Shown piece by piece: positions 34,744 through 42,469 of a stretch of DNA of 64,000 bases. Location of the stretch: positions 40,273-104,272 of the forward strand of contig JANQDY010000085.1 of NCBI GenBank assembly GCA_028278625.1, written 5' to 3'. How positions within the stretch are numbered: the first letter of the stretch is position 1; each line of letters opens with the position of its first letter. Both the position numbers and the translations under genes were made by a program. Source of the stretch: Thermodesulfobacteriota bacterium. GTDB taxonomy: Bacteria > Desulfobacterota > DSM-4660 > Desulfatiglandales > Desulfatiglandaceae. The notes beneath the pieces were generated by a model. It was not told the origin of the DNA, searched no databases, and saw only the letters and a list, made by a program, of their open reading frames with translations.

Positions 34744-35196
34744 TTGTCCACAACAGCTTCAGCCAAGATCAAGGTTCTTTTCATTTGCGTCCATAACAGC
34801 GGTCGAAGCCAGATTGCCGAAGCCCTTCTGAATCAAATGGCCGGAGATCGATTTCAAACGGAGAGCGCCGGTTTTCGCCCCACGCGCATAAACCCGCTAA
34901 TCGTGGAAGCCATGGGTGAAGCGGGCGTTGACCTTTCCCAAAAAGAGACAAAGAGCGTTTTTAAACTGTATCAAAGCGGTAACCTTTATGATTATGTCAT
35001 CACCGTCTGCCAGGAATCTACCGAGAATGAGTGCCCTCTTTTTCCAGGCGTTACCCGTCGACTGAACTGGCCCTTTGACAATCCCGAGGATTTTTCGGGA
35101 AGCCATGAGGAGAAACTCCAACAGGTGCGACGGTTAAGAGATGAAATCAAAAACAGAATTGCGGCCTGGCTTAAGGAATTGGATGTCAAGGATTGA
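34744..35196 (+). CDS. ArsC-type arsenate reductase (low-molecular-weight phosphatase fold)
   Basis: This 150-residue protein has the phosphate-binding P-loop CVHNSGRSQIAEALLN near residue 15, followed by TVCQESTENECP with two further Cys residues. That is the redox trio expected of thioredoxin-coupled ArsC. The start is TTG after GAGAGGAATCC. Arsenate enters cells through phosphate transporters, so co-expression with a PstS-like protein is sensible. It overlaps the pstS-like gene by 14 nt. A tyrosine-phosphatase role is the main alternative. Confidence 0.85.
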   Translation: MSTTASAKIKVLFICVHNSGRSQIAEALLNQMAGDRFQTESAGFRPTRINPLIVEAMGEAGVDLSQKETKSVFKLYQSGNLYDYVITVCQESTENECPLFPGVTRRLNWPFDNPEDFSGSHEEKLQQVRRLRDEIKNRIAAWLKELDVKD

Positions 35197-36043
35197 GTTG
35201 AGCGCTGTCAGAGCATTTCCATTCTCCGTTCTTGCTTTATTTGTAATTACAATAGTAATTCTGTCGCTGGGATGTGCTTCCGAGGAGCAATCGAAAATCC
35301 GCATTTCCGGCTCAACGACCATCCTCCCTTTCATGGAGAGGATTGCAGAGCTGTACGGAAACCAAGATCAGGCAACCATTTATGTCACCGGGGGCGGCTC
35401 CCTAAAAGGGATACGGGAACTGATTGAAGGAAAATGTGACATTGCCATGTCTTCCACGTACATACCCGAGAAGATGACCTCCGGTGCCGGCAAAAAGGGG
35501 GTTCAATTGAACGGGTTCCCATTTGCCCTTGACCTGATCGTGCCCATTGTCCATCCGTCCAATCCGATCCGATCGCTCACCCTGGCTCAACTCTCCCGCA
35601 TCTATTCCGGTTCCATCAAATCGTGGGACGAGGTGGGTGGATATCCTGAGCCCATCGATGTGGTCGCCAGGGGAACATCCTCCGGAACGGAACGGGTATG
35701 GCAACAGACCGTCATGAAGTCATCAACCACTCCTTCGGGGGCGGTTTACAAGGATTCTAACAGCGGCGTTCTCGCCCATGTTGCGGAACACAAAAAAGCC
35801 ATCGGCTATGTCAGCTACGCCCTCCTCAATCATGAAGTAAAGCCCCTCTCCGTAAACCAGATTGTCCCGAATATGGAAAACGCCCAACTGGGGAAATATC
35901 CCATACAAAGGCGTCTTTATCTCTATACCGACAAAAGAGCCTTGAACCACGCCATCAAATCATTCCTTGTTTTCATACTCAGCAACAGAGGCCAGCGGAT
36001 TGCCAAGGAATTCGGTTTCTTTCCCCTGGATACTTTTGGCTGA
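35183..36043 (+). CDS. PstS-like phosphate-binding lipoprotein
   Basis: This 286-residue protein starts at ATG 35183 inside the end of the ArsC gene, behind AAGGAATTGG. A hydrophobic leader ends in a lipobox, VILSLGCAS, so it is a lipid-anchored receptor rather than a free periplasmic protein. The mature part reads IRISGSTTILPF, VTGGGSLKGI, CDIAMSSTYIP and ARGTSSGTERVWQQ, which match the phosphate-loop elements of PstS proteins. No permease is adjacent. Lipoprotein binding proteins are common in Gram-positive bacteria and less so here. Confidence 0.88.
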   Translation: MSRIELSAVRAFPFSVLALFVITIVILSLGCASEEQSKIRISGSTTILPFMERIAELYGNQDQATIYVTGGGSLKGIRELIEGKCDIAMSSTYIPEKMTSGAGKKGVQLNGFPFALDLIVPIVHPSNPIRSLTLAQLSRIYSGSIKSWDEVGGYPEPIDVVARGTSSGTERVWQQTVMKSSTTPSGAVYKDSNSGVLAHVAEHKKAIGYVSYALLNHEVKPLSVNQIVPNMENAQLGKYPIQRRLYLYTDKRALNHAIKSFLVFILSNRGQRIAKEFGFFPLDTFG

Positions 36044-36170
36044 TACCCCAGGACAGCCTCTCAAGGACAGCTGATAACCGTTGATAATACGATTTCCACC
36101 CGGTAAGGTTGCCGTTTTACTCGCAAATCCCACTAATATTACAGTAATTAAACCTAATTTTATCCATTTT

Positions 36171-36203
36171 CTAATTTCATCCACATCTTCTGCTAACCCT
36201 ATC
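36171..36203 (+). promoter_or_regulatory. Weak three-unit Pho-type box upstream of the OlsF-like gene
   Basis: CTAAT at 36171, CACAT at 36182 and CTAAC at 36193 fall on an 11-bp period. The middle unit is poor, so the call is tentative. AAAGGAGG begins about 50 nt further on. Confidence 0.4.
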
Positions 36204-36264
36204 AATCCAATATTCCTCTTACATTAAAATCTTTTTTCAAACTCAATTTAAAAGGAGGTTTCAA

Positions 36265-38121
36265 ATGCCCCGGAGGGAGCAATTGAAAATGCTCATTCCC
36301 CTTGAAGGGTTGAGTGGTCAGCCTGTTCGAAAGACGATTATGGCTGGCATAAACGGTCTTCTGGAGAAGGTTCTTTCGGTCGACGAGTTCAATAGAATAT
36401 ATCACGGTCTTCCCGAATGCACCGATCCCTTTGAGTTCCTGAACCACACCCTTGACAGAATGCAGATCGAGCACACGTTGGATGAGAATCTGAAATCCTC
36501 GGTTCCATCTGAAGGTCCCGTCATCGTTGTGGCCAATCATCCCTTTGGGGGCCTTGACGGCATTCTGCTTGCATCGGCCCTTTCCGCCGTCAGGAAAGAT
36601 ATTCGAATACTGGTCAATTATTTTCTGTTGAACATTCGGGAGCTGAGCCCCCTTTTTTTTCCGGTAGATCCTTTTAATCAAAATGGATCGGCCGCTAAAA
36701 ACATCGCTTCCATGCGAAAAGCGATTCGTTGGGTAAAATCAGGAGGCATGCTCGTGGTACTCCCTGCCGGAGAAGTCTCCCACTTTACCTGGAAACGAAG
36801 AAAGGTCGAAGACCCCCCGTGGAGCCATACTGTCGGCCGCCTGGTACAATTGACCAAGGCACCCGTATTGCCGGTCTATTTTAAAGGTAGAAACAGCGCA
36901 CTCTTTCAGGTGATGGGTCTTGTCCATCCACGTCTTCGCACAGCCATGCTCCCTCGTGAAATGGTCAAAAAGGAAGGAAAGGAAGTTCATTTCAAGATCG
37001 GGCGGATTCTCCCTTTCAAAAATCTCTCCCCGTTCAAGGATGTTCAGGATTTGACGGAGTATTTGAGGTTCCGGACGTATCTGCTTCAAATGGCGGAAGA
37101 CAACATCCCCAAAGCCCCCTCCCAGGGCCCTGGAACGGTCCCCGGAAGGATGACGCCCGTTGCGCATTCAGGGGACCAACATCTGCTCAAACGGGATGTT
37201 GAATCTCTTCCCGACAGTCAGAAGCTACTCCAAAACCAAAAATATACCGTCTATTACGCAAAGGCCAGGCAGATTCCCGCGGTTCTTCGGGAAATCGGCC
37301 GCCTGCGGGAGGAAGCCTTTCGAATGATCGGTGAAGGCACGGGAAATTCCATCGATCTGGACCGTTTTGATAACATTTATGTACATCTCTTTGTGTGGAG
37401 CAAGCTCAATGAAGAACTGGTAGGCGCCTACCGTCTGGGGCCGACCCTCGAAATACTGCCGAAACATGGGAAAAAGGGGCTATACACACACACCCTGTTC
37501 AAATACCGAACCCAGCTCCTTACGCAGGTGGGCCCGGCACTGGAATTGGGGCGGACTTTTGTTCGAACCGCCTATCAAAAGGACTATTCTCCGCTGATGC
37601 TCCTTTGGAAGGGGATCGGACAGTATATCGTTCAACACCCGCAATACAAGACGCTTTTTGGGGCCGTCAGTATTTCCAGCGAATACGGTCAGTATTCCCG
37701 TCAGCTCATGGCGGCGTTTCTGAAGGTAAATACTTTTACGTCCGATTTCTCGCGGATGGTTCGGCCGCGCAAGCCTTTTCGTCAGAACAAATTTCGTCAA
37801 AACAAAGTGGTCCATCTGATTCGGGGAAAGGAGAACCTCCATCGCAATAATCTGGATGAGCTCTCAAGCTGGATTTCCTCCATCGAAGAAGACGGTAAGG
37901 GCCTCCCGATCCTTTTGCGGCAGTATATGAAGCTGGGCGGCAAGGTCCTTTCCTTTAACGTGGACAACCAATTCGGTGACACCCTGGATGGCTTGATGTT
38001 TGTTGATCTCACCCGGACGGATCAAAAGGTGCTGAAGAAATATATGGGATTGGAGGGGGTTAGCGCATTCATGGATTATCATTACCATAGGAAACAGGCT
38101 TTCCTGTCCGCTCATCAATGA
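36265..38121 (+). CDS. OlsF-like bifunctional ornithine-lipid acyltransferase
   Basis: This 618-residue protein joins two acyltransferases. The N-terminal half (about 60-270) has the PlsC-like acyltransferase motifs NHPFGGLDG (91-99) and LPAGEVSHF (165-174), matching OlsA-type O-acyl transfer. The C-terminal half (about 320-610) resembles OlsB-type N-acyltransferases, with YYAKARQIPAVLREIGRLR, VGAYRLG and ALELGRTFVR. OlsF makes phosphorus-free ornithine lipids in one enzyme. AAAGGAGGTTTCAA precedes the ATG. Phospholipid replacement is a common Pho response, which fits the surrounding genes. The amino-acid head group is inferred from the family. Confidence 0.82.
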   Translation: MPRREQLKMLIPLEGLSGQPVRKTIMAGINGLLEKVLSVDEFNRIYHGLPECTDPFEFLNHTLDRMQIEHTLDENLKSSVPSEGPVIVVANHPFGGLDGILLASALSAVRKDIRILVNYFLLNIRELSPLFFPVDPFNQNGSAAKNIASMRKAIRWVKSGGMLVVLPAGEVSHFTWKRRKVEDPPWSHTVGRLVQLTKAPVLPVYFKGRNSALFQVMGLVHPRLRTAMLPREMVKKEGKEVHFKIGRILPFKNLSPFKDVQDLTEYLRFRTYLLQMAEDNIPKAPSQGPGTVPGRMTPVAHSGDQHLLKRDVESLPDSQKLLQNQKYTVYYAKARQIPAVLREIGRLREEAFRMIGEGTGNSIDLDRFDNIYVHLFVWSKLNEELVGAYRLGPTLEILPKHGKKGLYTHTLFKYRTQLLTQVGPALELGRTFVRTAYQKDYSPLMLLWKGIGQYIVQHPQYKTLFGAVSISSEYGQYSRQLMAAFLKVNTFTSDFSRMVRPRKPFRQNKFRQNKVVHLIRGKENLHRNNLDELSSWISSIEEDGKGLPILLRQYMKLGGKVLSFNVDNQFGDTLDGLMFVDLTRTDQKVLKKYMGLEGVSAFMDYHYHRKQAFLSAHQ

Positions 38122-38539
38122 TATCCACACTGAAATGCTTTGCCAGCTTCCAGGCGCTGCGGCGATCCTTGGGTTCATCAACACTGATTCTGTACCTGGT
38201 ACCAGGTTTTGCATCAAAACGTAGGGTAATGAAATCGGAGTAGACTTTTTCGTGGTCATTATCATCGATATCCCACATATCGTAATATCTTAAATCAACC
38301 GTATGCTGACCCGCAGGAAAAACCACCACCCGCTTCCCCTCGTAAATAACGTGGGACAGCATGCCCTCGATATTCTGGCCGTCAAAGCTCCTGATTTCGA
38401 TAAAACTGGGATATGTGAGGGTCGCTGTTTCCTTCCCAGGCTCAGAGATCTTGTAGGTCTTCGTATTGGTACAGCCCGCTGCCATGAGCAAGACACCGAG
38501 GAAAAGCGACGGAAGCGAAATGGTGAATCTCTTTTTCAT
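38069..38539 (-). CDS. Small lipoprotein, DUF2057-like
   Basis: This 156-residue protein has a signal peptide and lipobox, LLMAAGCTN. The mature part has SFIEIRSFDGQNIEG and VVVFPAGQHTVDLRYYD, a strand-rich arrangement similar to the DUF2057 (YccT-like) domain; I hold this family call at low confidence. AGGATTCAT precedes the ATG. The 3' end overlaps the OlsF-like gene by 53 bp, convergently. Function is unknown. Confidence 0.68.
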   Translation of the reverse strand: MKKRFTISLPSLFLGVLLMAAGCTNTKTYKISEPGKETATLTYPSFIEIRSFDGQNIEGMLSHVIYEGKRVVVFPAGQHTVDLRYYDMWDIDDNDHEKVYSDFITLRFDAKPGTRYRISVDEPKDRRSAWKLAKHFSVDIIDERTGKPVSYGNDNP

Positions 38540-38655
38540 ATGAATCCTCCAACCGAGAAGTTTTTCAAGAACTTTATCCCAATTCCGACAATTCGGTCAA
38601 CATGGATAAGACAAGAAAGAACATGAAGAGCTAAATTTAACATAGATTTGCCTTA

Positions 38656-38712
38656 TTAATATGAAAATAACCACCTTTTTCTGCAAAAATTTAACAATAT
38701 TCTAACGAAAGG
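38656..38712 (+). promoter_or_regulatory. Two Pho-type box pairs before the PHP-glycosyltransferase gene
   Basis: TTAAT at 38656 and ATAAC at 38667 form one 11-bp pair; TTAAC at 38691 and CTAAC at 38702 form another. The second ends only 7 nt before the ATG at 38719, too close for a standard activator site, so the first pair is the better candidate. Confidence 0.5.
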
Positions 38713-38718
38713 ATCGAC

Positions 38719-41175
38719 ATGAAAATAGATCTGCACGTTCATTCCAGGTTCTCGACCCGCCCTTCACAGTGGGTTCTTCAGAAAATCGGTTGTCCCGAGA
38801 GTTTTACGGAGCCAACCAAGCTTCGGGAAATTGCCCACAAAAAGGGCATGTCCATGGTGACCCTGACGGACCACAACACCATCGAAGGGGCACTTCGAAT
38901 CGCGCATCTGCCCGATGTCTTTATCAGCGAAGAGGTAACCACATATTTTCCTGATGACGGATGCAAAATTCACGTGCTGGTTTTTCAGATAGACGAGGAG
39001 CAGCACAGGGAAATTCAAAAGATCAGATCCAGTATTTTTGACCTTGTGAAATACCTGCAGGTGGAAAAGATCCATCACGTGGTTGCCCATCCCCTTTATT
39101 CCACCAATGATCGAATGAATGCCGACCATTTCGAACAGCTGATCCTCCTTTTTAAGAACTTTGAACTGAACGGCGCCCGAGACGAAAGCCAAAATATCAC
39201 CCTTAAAAACCTGGTGGCCGGTCTTACACCCCGTGTCATTGAAAGGCTCTCAAACAAATACGGCTTTGAACCGGGATTCTCCGAACCGTGGCAGAAGAAT
39301 CTCACGGGCGGTTCCGACGACCACAGCTCTCTCAACATCGCTCGCAAGTATACGGAAGTAAAGGACGCCCGCTCGCTGAAGGATTTTTTTGAAGGCATAT
39401 CAAAAGGCCGTTGCATCGCAGAGGGGACCGAATCGACGCCGCTCACCATGTCTTATAATCTCTACAGCATCGCCTATCAGTTCTACCGTAAGAAATTTTC
39501 CCTGGATCGCTATGTCCACAAAGACATCTTCATGCGATTCCTTGACAATTTCCTTTGCAGCCACAATCACAAATCAAGTTTGAAATCAAAAATTTACTTC
39601 TTTTTAAATACCCATAAGCAATCAAAGACTCCGGGTGAAAACACCGGCATCAAGCAGCTGCTCCGTTACGAATCCCAGAATCTGTTGCTAAGCGACAACG
39701 ATTTTCTGTCCATTGCAAAACGGGGAAAACCGAAAGGGGCCGACTTTGACGAGAAGTGGTTTCAGTTCGTTCATCATATCTCCAACAGAACACTCCTTCA
39801 CTTCCTGAGTCCCTTTACCGAACATCTATCCGGGGCCAATGTTTTCGATGTTTTCAGTTCTCTCGGCTCAGCGGCCGCACTCTATTCGTTGTTGGCACCT
39901 TACTTTCTGTCATTCTCCCTGTTTGCCAGGGATCGGGAGGTGGCGGAAGGTATTCGGATTCGCTTTTCCCAGAACGGCTTAAGACAGCTTCAAGGGTCTG
40001 ACGCCATCAATGTCGCTCACTTTACCGACACCTTTTACGAAATCAACGGTGTTGCCGCGACCCTGCAACAACAGGTTCGCTTGGCCGGAAAAACCCGCAA
40101 GAATCTGACGGTGCTGACTTGCGAAGACGAAACACACCCGCACCTTATGGGCGTTAAGAATTTCAAACCCATCGATATTCAACGCCTTCCCGAGTATTAT
40201 GATCAAAAATTATTCTATCCCCCTTTCCTTGAAATGCTCAATTTTTGCTACGAAAAGGGCTTTACCCATCTTCATTCAGCAACGCCGGGTCCCATCGGCC
40301 TGGCGGCGCTCGCCATTGCCCACATTCTCAGACTCCCCATTATCGGGACCTACCATACGTCACTTCCCCAGTATGCGGGATACCTTACGGACGACGACAC
40401 CATCGAAGAGCTGATGTGGAAATACATGCTCTGGTATTATGAGCAAATGGATTTTGTCTATGTGCCATCCAGAAGCACTGGGGATGAATTGATTTCCAAA
40501 GGTGTTTCACCGGAAAAGATTCTCATATTTCCACGGGGGGTCAACACGGAGCGGTTTCACCCATCAAAAAGAGACCTGCCGTTCCTGCAGCAATTCCTGA
40601 ATGTGGACGCCTTTAAATTACTCTATGTAGGGCGTATCTCCAAGGAAAAGGATCTGCCATTGCTGGTGGATGTGTTCAAGCGTCTTTCCAAAAAAATGGA
40701 TCACATTTCCCTCATTGTGGCGGGTGACGGCCCCTATCTTGAGGAGATGAAGCGTGAGCTCAAAGGAACCAAATGTTATTTTATGGGCTGCATTCTTGGT
40801 GAGCCCCTGGAAAAACTGTATGCCAGCTGCGACCTCTTCGTATTTCCCAGCACCACCGATACCTTCGGCAATGTGGTGTTGGAAGCACAAGCCTCACGAT
40901 TGCCTGTCATTGTAACCGACTCCGGCGGTCCCCATGAAAACATGATTCCGGGAAAAACTGGGATCGTTGTTCCAGCCCACGATGGGCCCGCTCTGGCCGC
41001 GGCCATTCAGGCACTGATGAGGGCCCCGGGGAAACTGTCGCAAATGGCCCAGGCCGCACGACAATATGCGGAAGGCCGATCCTTTGAAAGCGCCTTTGAA
41101 AAAACCTGGAAAATGTACACGGATAAGGGTGCACGTCCACACCCATTTCAAGAGACGCTGGCCAAAGCCGTATAG
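38719..41175 (+). CDS. PHP phosphoesterase fused to a GT4 glycosyltransferase
   Basis: This 818-residue protein has an N-terminal PHP domain (about 1-275) with the metal ligands H6, H8 (DLHVHS), DHN (51-53), E71, H124 and GSDDH (198-202). The set looks complete, so phosphoesterase activity is plausible. A helical middle region (about 275-430) follows. The C-terminal part (about 440-810) is a GT4 glycosyltransferase with FYEINGVAATLQQQ, LLYVGRISKEKDL, VAGDGPY and STTDTFGNVVLEAQ, resembling SqdX- or monoglycosyl-diacylglycerol-type enzymes. It may make phosphorus-free glycolipid. AAAGGATCGAC precedes the ATG. The PHP domain could clear a phosphorylated intermediate. Confidence 0.83.
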   Translation: MKIDLHVHSRFSTRPSQWVLQKIGCPESFTEPTKLREIAHKKGMSMVTLTDHNTIEGALRIAHLPDVFISEEVTTYFPDDGCKIHVLVFQIDEEQHREIQKIRSSIFDLVKYLQVEKIHHVVAHPLYSTNDRMNADHFEQLILLFKNFELNGARDESQNITLKNLVAGLTPRVIERLSNKYGFEPGFSEPWQKNLTGGSDDHSSLNIARKYTEVKDARSLKDFFEGISKGRCIAEGTESTPLTMSYNLYSIAYQFYRKKFSLDRYVHKDIFMRFLDNFLCSHNHKSSLKSKIYFFLNTHKQSKTPGENTGIKQLLRYESQNLLLSDNDFLSIAKRGKPKGADFDEKWFQFVHHISNRTLLHFLSPFTEHLSGANVFDVFSSLGSAAALYSLLAPYFLSFSLFARDREVAEGIRIRFSQNGLRQLQGSDAINVAHFTDTFYEINGVAATLQQQVRLAGKTRKNLTVLTCEDETHPHLMGVKNFKPIDIQRLPEYYDQKLFYPPFLEMLNFCYEKGFTHLHSATPGPIGLAALAIAHILRLPIIGTYHTSLPQYAGYLTDDDTIEELMWKYMLWYYEQMDFVYVPSRSTGDELISKGVSPEKILIFPRGVNTERFHPSKRDLPFLQQFLNVDAFKLLYVGRISKEKDLPLLVDVFKRLSKKMDHISLIVAGDGPYLEEMKRELKGTKCYFMGCILGEPLEKLYASCDLFVFPSTTDTFGNVVLEAQASRLPVIVTDSGGPHENMIPGKTGIVVPAHDGPALAAAIQALMRAPGKLSQMAQAARQYAEGRSFESAFEKTWKMYTDKGARPHPFQETLAKAV

Positions 41176-41270
41176 CAACCGACGATTTGGTGCCCATCCA
41201 TTGGTGCCGTTTTCGGGCGCTTCACGTCTTCAAATTGACATGCCATTTTTTAGGGGTTCTAAAAAAAAGA

Positions 41271-41299
41271 TTGACACTAATAGACGACCGGTCTAATAT
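41271..41299 (+). promoter_or_regulatory. Sigma-70 promoter with embedded TetR operator
   Basis: TTGACA (41271-41276) and TAATAT (41294-41299) are separated by exactly 17 bp, close to consensus. The palindromic operator TAGACGACCGGTCTA occupies 41281-41295 inside the spacer, so the TetR protein encoded just downstream probably represses its own promoter. Confidence 0.75.
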
Positions 41300-41329
41300 T
41301 CTTCAGGACTTCCCAAAAAGATCCAGGCC

Positions 41330-41917
41330 ATGAAACCGAACACCAAACAGAAAATTCTTGAAAACGGGGCGGAACTGATTCACCTCAAGGGCTTTCATCA
41401 CACCGGGCTTCAGGAGATTCTCAGGGCCGCCGGAGTGCCGAAAGGGTCCTTTTACAACTATTTCAGCAGCAAGGAGGATTTCGGTCTTCAGGTGATCGAC
41501 TATTTCGGCGAGTTCTATGCTGCCATTACGGCCCCGATCCTGGAAGATCCCATGCTTTCGCCCCTTCAAAAGATCGACAAGCTTCTTGACTGGTTCATGG
41601 AATTCTTCAAATCGAAGGATTACGCCTATGGCTGCCCCGTCGGTAATTTGACCCAGGAAATGGGAGATCTGAGCCCGGCTTTTCGGGAGAAACTCCAATC
41701 GAGCATAAACATCATGGTTGACGGATATGTTCGATTGCTGGAGGAGGCGCAACAGGAGGGTCAGATTCCCGGGCATCTAAACGTGCGGGATGCGGCCTAT
41801 TTCCTGGTTAGCAGCTGGCACGGGGCCTTATTGCACATGAAAGCCGTCAAAGGCCCCGAACCCCTTAAGAACCACAAACATTTTATCTTTACCCACGTTC
41901 TCACATCGGGTGCATGA
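41330..41917 (+). CDS. TetR-family transcriptional regulator
   Basis: This 195-residue repressor has an N-terminal helix-turn-helix domain (about 8-55) with GFHHTGLQEILRAAGVPKGSFYNYFSSKEDF, a clear TetR signature. It resembles the NemR/AcuR subgroup. The C-terminal ligand domain contains FMEFFKSKDYAYGCPVGNL with a Cys that could respond to electrophiles. The operator overlaps its own promoter, and a perfect related palindrome lies at 41951-41966 before the next gene. It therefore probably controls both itself and the genes at 42011-43807. Confidence 0.88.
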   Translation: MKPNTKQKILENGAELIHLKGFHHTGLQEILRAAGVPKGSFYNYFSSKEDFGLQVIDYFGEFYAAITAPILEDPMLSPLQKIDKLLDWFMEFFKSKDYAYGCPVGNLTQEMGDLSPAFREKLQSSINIMVDGYVRLLEEAQQEGQIPGHLNVRDAAYFLVSSWHGALLHMKAVKGPEPLKNHKHFIFTHVLTSGA

Positions 41918-41950
41918 CCAAATGTGAACCGTTTTTTATGGCCGGCAAAA

Positions 41951-41966
41951 AACAGACCGGTCTGTT
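41951..41966. promoter_or_regulatory. Perfect 16-bp palindrome, second TetR operator
   Basis: AACAGACCGGTCTGTT is its own reverse complement and shares GACCGGTCT with the operator at 41281-41295. It is located 44 nt before the PNPOx-like gene. Confidence 0.65.
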
Positions 41967-42010
41967 CAACCCCAAACCAAAACCCCAGCTATTTTTGAAA
42001 GGAGATGAAA

Positions 42011-42433
42011 ATGTCTGAACTAAAAGGAAAAATCCTGGCAAAAATTGATCGCCCGACCCTGTCCGTGCTTGCAACCATCACGGAAGACGGAAAACCGTGG
42101 GCCCGTTATGTCACCCCCATGGCGGATGAAAACCTGACCTTCTGGATGGCCACCTTTGTTCAATCGAGAAAAGTGGCACAGATCCAAAAGAACCCTGAAG
42201 TCCATCTGACAACCGGTGTCACCGATTTTGAAACGGCGGAGTCTTACCTTCAGGTCCAGGGCAAGGCTGAAATCCTCACCGATGAAGAAACCAAGAAAGC
42301 GGTCTGGAATGACCAGCTGAAAGCCATATTTTCCGGTCCTGATGACCCCAATTACTGTGTCTTAAAAATCGTCCCCTACCGTATTGAGTACCAGGGGATG
42401 GGAATGGTCCCGCCCGAAGTATGGGAAGGGTGA
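42011..42433 (+). CDS. Pyridoxamine 5'-phosphate oxidase-like flavin-binding protein
   Basis: This 140-residue split-barrel protein starts with LAKIDRPTLSVLATITEDGKPWARYVTP and has the QSRKVAQIQKNPEVHLT segment typical of the general stress/PNPOx-like group. These small proteins usually bind FMN or F420 and reduce small molecules. The ATG at 42011 follows AAAGGAGATGAAA. The gene lies 37 nt before the Fe-S protein gene on the same strand and is probably co-expressed with it. The substrate is not known. Confidence 0.83.
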   Translation: MSELKGKILAKIDRPTLSVLATITEDGKPWARYVTPMADENLTFWMATFVQSRKVAQIQKNPEVHLTTGVTDFETAESYLQVQGKAEILTDEETKKAVWNDQLKAIFSGPDDPNYCVLKIVPYRIEYQGMGMVPPEVWEG

Positions 42434-42469
42434 ATGCAAAAAAAAGCATCCATAAAGGAGGGTTTGATC

